Positions 1 through 7,318 of a stretch of 22,041 nt of DNA are shown here, piece by piece. Source of the stretch: Candidatus Omnitrophota bacterium (GTDB lineage Bacteria > Omnitrophota > Gorgyraeia > Aquiviventales > Aquiviventaceae); NCBI GenBank assembly GCA_016206725.1, contig JACQRA010000072.1, positions 1-22,041 of the forward strand, given 5' to 3'. The notes beneath the pieces are model-generated. The model saw only the letters and a list, made by a program, of their open reading frames with translations, did no database searches and was not told where the DNA came from. Both the position numbers and the translations under genes were made by a program. The first letter of the stretch is position 1; each line of letters starts with the position of its first letter.

Positions 1-1
1 C

Positions 2-781
2 CTGGCGGTCGGGGCGTTGGCGAAGGAGCGCGGCGTCCTGGGGTTCGTCAGCGGGTGGGCCGAGCTGTGGCTGATCGACTGTTTCGCGACCGACTACGCC
101 ATCCAACTGATGGGGATGAAAACGGACGAGGCCACCTACCGCGGCGAGGTGCCCTACACGGATGAGCGATGGGTGAAGGTGCTGCAGGTCTTCGAGCAGC
201 TGCGCGAGAGCGGCTTGCCGGCCGAGGGCATCGTGACGATGATCAACAAGCGCGCCGAGCAGATGTTTGCCAACGAGCAGGCGGTCTTCGCCTTCAACGG
301 CACGTGGGGGGTCAACGTGTATCGCAGCATGCATCCGGATCTCGACTACGGGGTGATGATGCCCCCACCCGTGCGGCGCGACCGGCCGATGGTGACGTGG
401 GGCGGGGCGGGATCGAGCTTCATGGTGAATGCCAACTCCCCCCGCCGGCAGGAGGCGGTGGCGTTTCTGCAGTGGCTGACCGCTGCCGAACAGCAGCAGT
501 TTTTGTTGGAGGCCACCCAGAATATTCCCGCCAATCAAGTCGCCGCGGCCAATCTCTCCGGCCCCTTGGCGCAGTTCGTGGACGACATGGGCTCGGTCAT
601 CCACCCCCGGCTCTTTGACGTGCAAGAACGCCCGACGGTGATTGAAACGTTCAACAAAGGGATTCAATCCATTCTGATCGGCGAAGCCACCCCGATCCAG
701 GTGGCGCAGTCGGTGCAAGAGCAAAAGAGACGCGAAGAGACGCGCCACGCGAGGCTCAATGGCCACTCTGCCGCTCGCTAA
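2..781 (+). CDS. ABC sugar transporter solute-binding protein, C-terminal part (5' truncated by window)
   Basis: The reading frame is open from base 2, so the gene begins outside the window and only about 259 C-terminal residues are visible. The product should bind an extracytoplasmic sugar or oligosaccharide and hand it to the two permeases encoded next. Family-like features are the MFANEQAVFAFNGTWG segment followed by an aromatic/acidic stretch (the GAAGSSFMVNANSP-like region reads GGAGSSFMVNANSP), then EAVAFLQWLTAAEQQQF, the helix typical of the C-lobe of family 1 / SBP_bac_8 binding proteins. The lysine- and arginine-rich tail (QEQKRREETRHARL) ends at TAA 779-781 and overlaps the next start by 23 nt, which suggests translational coupling. 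The ligand cannot be told from this fragment. Membership in a carbohydrate ABC importer is well supported by the adjacent MalF/MalG-type permeases. Confidence 0.85.
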   Translation: MAVGALAKERGVLGFVSGWAELWLIDCFATDYAIQLMGMKTDEATYRGEVPYTDERWVKVLQVFEQLRESGLPAEGIVTMINKRAEQMFANEQAVFAFNGTWGVNVYRSMHPDLDYGVMMPPPVRRDRPMVTWGGAGSSFMVNANSPRRQEAVAFLQWLTAAEQQQFLLEATQNIPANQVAAANLSGPLAQFVDDMGSVIHPRLFDVQERPTVIETFNKGIQSILIGEATPIQVAQSVQEQKRREETRHARLNGHSAAR

Positions 782-1706
782 ATCGGGGACACAAACAATT
801 TCACCAAGTTCTAGCAATTCGTTTGTGTCCCCCATGTTCCCGTATCTGTTCATCCTCCCCGCGCTGGCGCTCTTTGTCATGTTCAGCATCTATTCATTCG
901 GCTACATGTCGGTCCTCAGCCTGTTTGAGTGGGATGGGATCGGGCGGCTCGGCTGGCATCACTTCGTGGGGTTGGAGAACTACTGGTCGGTGATCGCGCA
1001 CGATCGGGCGTTCTGGCAGTCCTTCAAGCAGGCCGGCGCCATCACCGTCTTCGCCCTGGTGTTTCAGAATTCGCTCGCCCTCATGCTGGCCCTGGCGGTC
1101 AATCGCCGCATCCGCTGGAGCACAGGCTACCGGATGTTGTTTTTCCTGCCGCCGATTCTTTCAGAAATCGTCGTCGGGCTGATCTGGGCGTGGATCTATG
1201 ACGGCAATTACGGCGTGTTCAACGCCGCCCTGAAGGCCGTCGGCCTCGGGCATCTGGCGAAGAGCTGGCTGGCCGATCCGGATACCGCGCTGACCGCGGT
1301 GGCCGTCATTCATATGTGGAAAGGCTTCGGCTGGGGCTTCGTGATTTTTCTCGCCGGCTTGCAGACGATCCCGCAGGAGCTCTATGAAGCGGCCACCGTG
1401 GATGGGGCCAATGCGTGGTTTCGCTTCCGTCACATCACGCTGCCGCTGTTGCTGCCGGTGGGGGTGGTGGTCTCCATCCTGACGATCCTCGGCACGATGC
1501 AGATTTTTGCGCTCATCATGGCGACCACCCAAGGCGGGCCCGCGTTTCATACGGAGGTGCCGGTCACGCGGATCATGGCCAGCCTCTTAGGATCGTCCCG
1601 GCTCGGCTACGCGTGTAGTCAGGGCATCGTCTTCGGATTGGTGTTGCTGGCGGTGTCGTTGAGTTTGCGGTGGCTCGGCAAACGCGTCAATGGAGCCGCG
1701 GCATGA
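759..1706 (+). CDS. ABC sugar transporter permease, MalF/UgpA-like
   Basis: This is an inner-membrane permease subunit of a carbohydrate importer. Several hydrophobic helices are visible, the first at residues about 28-50. The cytoplasmic EAA loop that docks the ATPase is clear at residues 210-231 (EAATVDGANAWF then HITLPLL). The chosen ATG at 759 has GAGG at 751-754 and overlaps the binding-protein gene. It gives 315 aa, and its first 25 residues are largely encoded by a GGGGACAC palindrome. An alternative ATG at 834, just after the palindrome, gives 290 aa, close to the usual length for this family, but lacks a visible Shine-Dalgarno. The stop TGA overlaps the next gene's ATG (ATGA at 1703-1706). 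No ATP-binding subunit is encoded in the window, so it must lie upstream or be shared. Confidence 0.9.
   Translation: MATLPLAKSGTQTISPSSSNSFVSPMFPYLFILPALALFVMFSIYSFGYMSVLSLFEWDGIGRLGWHHFVGLENYWSVIAHDRAFWQSFKQAGAITVFALVFQNSLALMLALAVNRRIRWSTGYRMLFFLPPILSEIVVGLIWAWIYDGNYGVFNAALKAVGLGHLAKSWLADPDTALTAVAVIHMWKGFGWGFVIFLAGLQTIPQELYEAATVDGANAWFRFRHITLPLLLPVGVVVSILTILGTMQIFALIMATTQGGPAFHTEVPVTRIMASLLGSSRLGYACSQGIVFGLVLLAVSLSLRWLGKRVNGAAA
785..832 (+). repeat. GGGGACAC palindrome, copy A (long-loop subtype)
   Basis: Arms GGGGACACAAAC (785-796) and GTTTGTGTCCCC (821-832) are perfect 12-bp inverted repeats around a 24-nt loop. The loop has TTTCAC and GCAATT in common with copy F. It lies just after the binding-protein stop and is open in the permease frame. 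Confidence 0.9.
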
Positions 1707-2584
1707 CGCGAGCAAAGCGAGCGTTGCTGATCCAACGGATGCGGCGGGTTGCCGTCCACGCCGGCTCCCACACGTTGTGCCTGCCGGTGGCGATCAGTTG
1801 CCTGTTTCCGCTGGGATGGATGATCTCGTCCAGCTTGAAAACCCAACAGACGGTGTTCACCGATTTCTCGGTCATTCCGATGCCGGCGCACCTGGAAAAC
1901 TACGTGTTAGCCTGGACCAAAGGGCGCTTCGGCGTCTATTTCCTCAATTCCCTGGGCTATACCGCGGCGATCGTCTTCGGCGTGTTGGCCCTCTCATCCC
2001 TGGCGGCCTATGCCTTTTCGCGATTTTCCTTCAAGGGTTCGAATCTCCTCCACACCCTGCTACTCTCCACCATGCTCGTGCCGGTGCCGGGGGCGTTTGT
2101 CGCGCTCTATCTCTTGCTCAATCAGTTGGGGCTCATTGATCAAGGCAGCGGGCAGTTCTTGCCACGCCTTGGGTATCTACTGCCGCAGATCAACGGCGGC
2201 GTGCCGTTTGGGATTTTCATCCTCAAGCCGTTTTTCGACGCGATTCCCAAAGAGTTGGAGGAATCCGCCAAGGTGGACGGCTGCGGGGTGCTGGGCGTCT
2301 TCTGGCACATCATGCTGCCGCTGGCTACACCGGCCTTGGCGGTGGTCGCTCTCTCGACGACGTTGGCGGCGTGGAATGAATTTCTCTTGGCGTATCTGGT
2401 CTTTTCTCGGCATGAGCTGATGCCGCTGCAACGGGGACTGCTCGCGTTTCAAGGGGCGCACCTGACCGACTACCCTTTATTAATGGCGGGTATGGTCATT
2501 ACGGTGCTGCCTGTGGTATTAATCTATCTAGTGATGCAGCGCTACATCATTCAGGGCATTACAGCGGGAGCGTTGAAAGGCTAA
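1703..2584 (+). CDS. ABC sugar transporter permease, MalG/UgpE-like
   Basis: This is the second permease of the importer, 293 aa from the ATG at 1703, which overlaps the previous stop as ATGA. I prefer that start over an upstream non-ATG start at 1670 because the overlap is typical of coupled permease pairs. The protein has an N-terminal transmembrane helix with the usual FPLGWMISSSLKT stretch, then further helices. The EAA loop is near residue 187, where EAA is replaced by ESA followed by KVDG and later HIMLPLATPAL. The C-terminus (YLVMQRYIIQGITAGALKG) is the classic MalG-family end. It should pair with the MalF-like protein to form the translocation channel. The gene ends 14 nt before the next start, so it is probably co-transcribed with the TPR-like gene. 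Confidence 0.92.
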   Translation: MTRAKRALLIQRMRRVAVHAGSHTLCLPVAISCLFPLGWMISSSLKTQQTVFTDFSVIPMPAHLENYVLAWTKGRFGVYFLNSLGYTAAIVFGVLALSSLAAYAFSRFSFKGSNLLHTLLLSTMLVPVPGAFVALYLLLNQLGLIDQGSGQFLPRLGYLLPQINGGVPFGIFILKPFFDAIPKELEESAKVDGCGVLGVFWHIMLPLATPALAVVALSTTLAAWNEFLLAYLVFSRHELMPLQRGLLAFQGAHLTDYPLLMAGMVITVLPVVLIYLVMQRYIIQGITAGALKG

Positions 2585-2587
2585 CGA

Positions 2588-2595
2588 AGGAGGAG
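2588..2595 (+). promoter_or_regulatory. Strong Shine-Dalgarno for the TPR-like gene
   Basis: AAGGAGGAG-type purine run placed 3-4 nt before ATG 2599. It fixes that start even though the following codons are a heptamer repeat. Confidence 0.75.
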
Positions 2596-2598
2596 CAA

Positions 2599-3537
2599 AT
2601 GAACGTATTTCGTATCTCGTATTTCGTATTTCGTGGATCAGTGTTTCTGCTGTTCTTACTGCCTGCTGTTGGCTTCGCGGAGCAGCAGAGCAATACGGCG
2701 GCACCGGCGCTGGGTTCGCCCTCCGGCATGTCGGCAGGCTCCGCCATGGCGCAGGAGGCCGAGTACGATTTCGGCGACTACACCTCGCAGACGTTGACGA
2801 CCAAGGCGTGGGATGCCTTGAATCTCGGTGAGTATGACACGGCCGAGGTCTACGCCGCGAAGTGCCTTGAATTGTATGAAACCCAGGCGCTCGAGCAAGC
2901 CACCCAACTGACCGACTTCGCCACCAAGGAGGAGGCGTTCTCCTACTGGGCGCTGAACGACGTGGCGACGTGCTACTTCATTCTTGGTCAGGTGCGGTTG
3001 GCGCAGGGTCGCATCCAGGAAGGGCAGCAGGCGTTCAACACGATCATCGAGAAGTTTCCCTTTGCGCAATGCTGGGATACGCGGGGCTGGTTCTGGAAAG
3101 TGGCGGAAGCCGCCAGCGACAAGCTCACGACAATCGGCACCCCCTATGATTTCGGCGATTACACCTCCGAGACGCTCACCACGAAAGCGTGGGATGCGCT
3201 GAACCAGGACGATCATCAAGGGGTGGAGGTGTACGTCAAAAAGTGCATCAATCTCTATGAAACCGAAGCCAAGGCGCAACAGGCTCAACTGACCGATTTC
3301 GCCACCAAGGACAAAGCGTTCTCCTACTGGGCGCTGAACGACGTGGCGACGTGCCACTTCATTCTCGGCGAGTCGCTGCTGAAGCAGAAGCGCTACGATG
3401 AGGCCAAGGCGGCCTTTGAGCGGGTCATCAACGATTTTTCGTTCGCGCAGTGTTGGGATCCCAAAGGCTGGTTCTGGAAAGTCGCCGTCGGAGCTCGAGA
3501 TCGCCTGAACAAAATCCTCGTGCTCAGCGGAAATTAA
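2599..3537 (+). CDS. Secreted protein with two tandem ~127-aa TPR-like repeats
   Basis: The 312-aa product starts with a signal peptide (hydrophobic VFLLFLLPAVGFA, likely cut after residue 28). Two homologous units begin at residue 56 (YDFGDYTSQTLTTKAWDAL) and residue 183 (YDFGDYTSETLTTKAWDAL). Each unit contains paired helices with the TPR-like pattern A-x-ILG-x3-L-x5-A-x-F-x-I/V-I, and ends CWD-x2-GWFWKVA-x3-RD/SDKL. The two units share a stretch of about 45 nt with a single difference (2939-2984 versus 3320-3365), so the duplication is recent or homogenised. TPR-type folds bind peptides or partner proteins; no catalytic motif is seen. A related unit is present in the linker of the glycosidase encoded next, which suggests the two proteins share a partner or act together. 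The signal-peptide n-region is encoded by a heptamer microsatellite. Exact family unknown. Confidence 0.8.
   Translation: MNVFRISYFVFRGSVFLLFLLPAVGFAEQQSNTAAPALGSPSGMSAGSAMAQEAEYDFGDYTSQTLTTKAWDALNLGEYDTAEVYAAKCLELYETQALEQATQLTDFATKEEAFSYWALNDVATCYFILGQVRLAQGRIQEGQQAFNTIIEKFPFAQCWDTRGWFWKVAEAASDKLTTIGTPYDFGDYTSETLTTKAWDALNQDDHQGVEVYVKKCINLYETEAKAQQAQLTDFATKDKAFSYWALNDVATCHFILGESLLKQKRYDEAKAAFERVINDFSFAQCWDPKGWFWKVAVGARDRLNKILVLSGN
2604..2634 (+). repeat. Heptamer array CGTATTT/CGTATCT encoding a signal-peptide n-region
   Basis: Four and a half units start four bases after the ATG at 2599-2601. It encodes VFRISYFVFR. Confidence 0.88.
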
Positions 3538-3571
3538 CCAGGCTAGGAGCTGGTCACTCGGGGATACGAAA

Positions 3572-3635
3572 ATCGGGGACACGGTAAATCGGGGACACAA
3601 AACAAGTTCTAAAAAAATGGTTTGTGTCCCCGATT
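3572..3635 (+). repeat. GGGGACAC palindrome, copy B, preceded by extra left half-arms
   Basis: The left arm AAATCGGGGACACAAAAC ends at 3603, and the right arm GTTTGTGTCCCCGATT spans 3620-3635. Two truncated left arms (GGGGATACG at 3560-3568, and AATCGGGGACACGGT at 3572-3585) precede it, and a single GCTAGGA unit is at 3542-3548. The loop/right-arm junction contains ATG 3617, the start codon of the glycosidase. Confidence 0.9.
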
Positions 3636-6600
3636 TTCCTTGGTTCCTGACACTTCTTGCCGTCCTCTTCGCGTTCTCTGGTGAGGCGCGCGCGGTCAGC
3701 GGCGTCTTGCCGGATCAGGATACTCCACCGATTGCCTCCTCGAAGGCCCCCCGAGTCGACATCCGAGGCGAATGGATGTGGGTTGACGGCGAACCGTTCC
3801 TCGTCAAGGGCGTGGGCTACTCGCCGTTTAGGCCCGGCCAGCGTCCAGGTAAGCACACGGTCAGTCTGGAGGTCATCGCTTCAGATTTCCAAAAGATCCG
3901 AGCGGCCGGCTTCAACACCATTCGGACGTGGGCCCCCCTCTCACCGGAACAACTCGCCCTGGCCGACGCCAACCACCTGATGGTCCTCCAGGGGATTTGG
4001 ATGGACCAGCGCGGCAACTACGCATCACACGCCTTCCAGACGATGATGCGGGATCTCGTGCGCCGTGAAGTCAAGCGCTCCGCCGCGAGCCGCGCGATCC
4101 TCGCCTATCTCGTCGGCAACGAACTCTCTCCTTCGCACGTCTACGCGATCGGGGTGGATCAAACTGAAGGCGTCCTGCGTCTGGCAGCTCGCGCCGTGAA
4201 AGAAGCGGCTGTCGGGCGCTTGGTTTCCTACGCGAATTGGCCGGAGCTGCCGTTTCTCGATCATTCGATGCTGGACATCGTCAGTTTCAATGTCTATTCC
4301 TACCGGCCGGCCAACGTCTCCCATGCGTTCGGGTTTCGCGGCTACGTGGAGCATCTCAAGCGTTCCGTGGCGCGTGAGAAACCGCTGATCATTACGGAAG
4401 TCGGCCTGTCGCTGGCTCCACAACCTTCCTCGCACGCCGCCTATCGCGACTGGACGCCGGAGCAAGAAGCTGAGGAGATGCTGGTCTTGTGGGACGCGGT
4501 CTTTCAGGCGCGCGCGCAGGGAGCGTGCCTGTTTGAATGGAACGACGAGTGGTGGAAGCAGGGGGATCATGCCGAGGATGAAGTCACGCATGATCCCGCT
4601 GACCCCGAGGAATGGTTCGGGATGCATGAGTTTGCCTCGAGGGACCAGCCTGATCTGATTCCTCGTCCCGTCGTGCCGGCGCTCACGGCGTACAATCACG
4701 CCGTCGTGCTCAGTCCGGTGGATGATGAACGGTATCACGATCAGGTGCCGGTGTCGGTGTACGCCACTGAGGCCGTGACCGCCGTGCGCGTTCGCGTGGA
4801 GGAGGGTCGGTGGCAGCATGCGGCCCACATCAGTCCGCACTGGTGGAAGGCCACCCTCGCGCTCTCTTCAGGAGCGCCTCGTCAGATCAGCGTGACGGTG
4901 CAGGCGCTGGATCAGCGGCAAGAGATTCTCAACCAGCAGACTCGTCGGCTGTGGGCGGCGAATCCCGACGCCTCGCTGCGGGTCTCCATTCGAACCCTAC
5001 GCGATCGCTACGAGGTGGGACCATCGCTTCAACCGATGTTCTTCACCATCCGCGTCGAGGACGAGACGGGGCAGCCAATCCCGAATCAACCGGTGCATTT
5101 CGCGCTGACCGAGTGGCCCGCGCATACCGAGCTTATCCACTCCAACCGGACGAATGAGCAGGGCGAAGTGCAGGGGCAGTACCTCTTAGGAGAAACCGGG
5201 GTTGTGATCCTTTCCGCCGCGACGGCTCCGGATGCGCGGCGTCCGCGCCGCCGCGTGGGGGCGGAGCGGCTCATTCACGTGGTGAAGCAAACGACACCCG
5301 CCACGGCTCCGCATCGCGCTTCCGCGTGGGAGGCGCGGATTCCTGAGGACCTTCGTCGAGCGCTGCGCCATGACACGCCGGCCTTCCGGCTCAATGAGGA
5401 AGGCAGCGAGCCGGTCGTGGACTACGAACGCTATGGCGTGTTTCATGACGTCGGCCTGCCGACCTATCACTACGAGATCACCGATCTCTCAGGGCTCGCC
5501 AAGGCGGCGGGAGAAGGCATCTATCCGAATGAAGAGAGCATCTTGAAAGACCCCGCCTATCGCAAGGCGATGGAGGAGGGCCGGTTGGACGGCCACGTGT
5601 GGGACTTCGTCGCGCATGACGATGTGCACCTGGGTTTTCTGAAGTGGGCCGGAACCGTCGAGCAGCCGCCGGGGCTGAAGCAGTTTTTTGTCGCCCAAGC
5701 GCTGGAGCGCGCCGGCTTGCTCTCGGCCGCAGTCAAGGCGTACGACGCCGTGTTGGTGCATTTTCCCGACGAGGTGGGATGGACGGAATTTCAAACGCCG
5801 TGGTACGTCGGCCCCACGGCGCGCGACAAGCTGGACACCCTGCTGCGTCTGCATCCGGAATTGGGGTTTCGTCTCGAGGGGGCGCGGATCGTGATTCAGC
5901 AGGGGTTTGATAATGACGTGACGAACGACGTGATCGTCGCCTCGCCGGGTCGGCTCGTGCAGGTCAGCCCACACGACGTCGTGCCGCCGGCCCAGGATCT
6001 CTCGAGCGTGGACGTGCTGCAAGATAAAGGGAAGGGTCGCGTGCGGCTGCGGCAGTATGCGAATCGGCACTGGCAACTATTCGTGGACGGCGAGCCGTGG
6101 GTGATTCGGGGGATGTCGTATCAGCCCAGCGCGGTCGGCGAATCCCCGGACGAGGGGACGCTGAAAGATTGGATGACGGCGGATCGCAACCAGAACGGCA
6201 AGCCCGATGGGCCCTTCGATGCGTTCGTGGATGCGAACCTGAACAACCTCCATGATCCCGAGGAGCCGACGGTCGGCGACTTTCACTTGATGAACGAGAT
6301 GGGCGTCAATACCCTCCGTCTCTATCACCATGCCACCAATAAGGCGTTGCTGCGCCGGCTGTATGAGGACCATGGGATGATGGTGCTCATGGGTGATCTC
6401 GTCGGGATGTACACCGTCGGCTCGGGCGCGAAATGGGAAGAAGGTACCGACTATCTCGACGCGACCCAACGCAAGCGCATGGCGCAGAGCGTCAAGCGCA
6501 TGGTGCGGGAATTCAAAGAGGAGCCGTACATCCTGATGTGGGTGCTCGGCAATGAGAACAATTACGGCGGGCAGCACGGGGTCGTCGGCGGTGTGGGGAA

Positions 6601-7201
6601 TGCCGCCAAGTATCCGAAGGCCTACTACCAGTTCATCAACGAGCTGGCGAGGTGGATTCACAAGGAGGATCCCCTGCATCCCGTGGCGATCGCCAACGGC
6701 GAGTGGCTGTATCTCGATCTCGTCGCCCGGCACGCGCCCGCGATTGACGTCTTCGGGGCTAACGTCTATCGAGGAGGGCACGGGTTCGGCAGCAGTTTCT
6801 TCGAAGCCATCCGCGAGCATCTGGATATCCCGGTGGTGATCACCGAGTTCGGCTGTCCGGCGTATCAAGCTCGCCAATCGGAGGAGGTCGGCGAGCTCGG
6901 TCAAGCGCTCTATCATTTGGGCAGTTGGGCGGATCTCGAAAGCCACATGGCGGGTCGCGGTGTCGGCAATGCCTTAGGCGGGGTCGTCTTTACCTGGGTG
7001 GATGAGTGGTGGAAAGCCGGGCAGCCGCCGCGATTCTCTCCGTGGAACCATGACATCACGCCGAACTGGTCCGGACCGTTTCCCGGAGGGAAGAACTACG
7101 AAGAGTGGTTTGGGATCACCTCTCAGGGTGACGGCAACCAGAGTCCCTACCTGCGTCGACTGCGCAAGGCCTACCGGTTATACCACGCTCTCTGGAAATA
7201 G
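3617..7201 (+). CDS. Secreted double-domain glycoside hydrolase (clan GH-A type barrels) with TPR-like linker
   Basis: This 1194-aa protein begins with a signal peptide (FLTLLAVLFAFSGEARA). An N-terminal TIM-barrel domain covers residues about 45-340. Its predicted acid/base is E169 in LVGNELS and its predicted nucleophile is E261 in IITEVG. A second barrel covers about 820-1190, with E980 in LGNENN and E1077 in VVITEFG. Both barrels end with parallel signatures (FEWNDEWWK and FTWVDEWWK, then EEWFG), so the protein looks internally duplicated. Between them lie an Ig-like region (about 370-560) and a TPR-like unit (about 670-745) resembling the preceding gene's repeats. The barrel layout matches GH2/GH5-like clan GH-A retaining enzymes, but the substrate is unknown. 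An Asp/Asn-rich loop (DRNQNGKPDG) may bind calcium. The only reasonable start, ATG 3617, lies inside a GGGGACAC palindrome and has no Shine-Dalgarno. The stop TAG touches the next palindrome. Confidence 0.85.
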   Translation: MVCVPDFPWFLTLLAVLFAFSGEARAVSGVLPDQDTPPIASSKAPRVDIRGEWMWVDGEPFLVKGVGYSPFRPGQRPGKHTVSLEVIASDFQKIRAAGFNTIRTWAPLSPEQLALADANHLMVLQGIWMDQRGNYASHAFQTMMRDLVRREVKRSAASRAILAYLVGNELSPSHVYAIGVDQTEGVLRLAARAVKEAAVGRLVSYANWPELPFLDHSMLDIVSFNVYSYRPANVSHAFGFRGYVEHLKRSVAREKPLIITEVGLSLAPQPSSHAAYRDWTPEQEAEEMLVLWDAVFQARAQGACLFEWNDEWWKQGDHAEDEVTHDPADPEEWFGMHEFASRDQPDLIPRPVVPALTAYNHAVVLSPVDDERYHDQVPVSVYATEAVTAVRVRVEEGRWQHAAHISPHWWKATLALSSGAPRQISVTVQALDQRQEILNQQTRRLWAANPDASLRVSIRTLRDRYEVGPSLQPMFFTIRVEDETGQPIPNQPVHFALTEWPAHTELIHSNRTNEQGEVQGQYLLGETGVVILSAATAPDARRPRRRVGAERLIHVVKQTTPATAPHRASAWEARIPEDLRRALRHDTPAFRLNEEGSEPVVDYERYGVFHDVGLPTYHYEITDLSGLAKAAGEGIYPNEESILKDPAYRKAMEEGRLDGHVWDFVAHDDVHLGFLKWAGTVEQPPGLKQFFVAQALERAGLLSAAVKAYDAVLVHFPDEVGWTEFQTPWYVGPTARDKLDTLLRLHPELGFRLEGARIVIQQGFDNDVTNDVIVASPGRLVQVSPHDVVPPAQDLSSVDVLQDKGKGRVRLRQYANRHWQLFVDGEPWVIRGMSYQPSAVGESPDEGTLKDWMTADRNQNGKPDGPFDAFVDANLNNLHDPEEPTVGDFHLMNEMGVNTLRLYHHATNKALLRRLYEDHGMMVLMGDLVGMYTVGSGAKWEEGTDYLDATQRKRMAQSVKRMVREFKEEPYILMWVLGNENNYGGQHGVVGGVGNAAKYPKAYYQFINELARWIHKEDPLHPVAIANGEWLYLDLVARHAPAIDVFGANVYRGGHGFGSSFFEAIREHLDIPVVITEFGCPAYQARQSEEVGELGQALYHLGSWADLESHMAGRGVGNALGGVVFTWVDEWWKAGQPPRFSPWNHDITPNWSGPFPGGKNYEEWFGITSQGDGNQSPYLRRLRKAYRLYHALWK

Positions 7202-7240
7202 GGGACACAAAACAAGTCCTGAAAAATGGTTTGTGTCCCC
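7201..7240 (+). repeat. GGGGACAC palindrome, copy C (short-loop subtype)
   Basis: Left arm GGGGACACAAAAC (7201-7213), right arm GTTTGTGTCCCC (7229-7240). The loop, AAGTCCTGAAAAATG, is nearly the same as in copy B and includes an ATG followed by seven codons to TAA. The left arm begins within the glycosidase stop codon. Confidence 0.9.
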
Positions 7241-7257
7241 TGTGTGTAACCCTTTGC

Positions 7258-7286
7258 TTGACAATCTTCTAAAAGTTCTCAACAAT
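7258..7286 (+). promoter_or_regulatory. Candidate sigma70-type promoter for the ROK gene and downstream operon
   Basis: TTGACA (7258-7263) is followed by a 17-nt spacer and AACAAT (7281-7286, 4/6 match to TATAAT). The predicted start of transcription is near 7293, 26 nt before ATG 7319. The AT-rich stretch contrasts with the GC-rich surroundings. It lies just after a GGGGACAC palindrome that closes the upstream gene. Confidence 0.55.
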
Positions 7287-7307
7287 AGTCTGAAAGAAAG
7301 TTTGTCC

Positions 7308-7317
7308 AAGGAGGTGG
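7308..7317 (+). promoter_or_regulatory. Near-perfect Shine-Dalgarno of the ROK gene
   Basis: AAGGAGGTGG matches the 16S anti-SD tail over ten bases. It ends one base before ATG 7319, so the GGAGG core sits 4 nt from the start codon, which is slightly close. Confidence 0.8.
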
Positions 7318-7318
7318 G

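Noticed and set aside
2656..3600. Long open frame on the minus strand (314 codons) opposite the TPR-like gene
   Set aside because: It mirrors the GC-rich coding strand of a gene with signal peptide and repeats, has no recognisable domain, and depends on the lack of stop codons in high-GC antisense frames.
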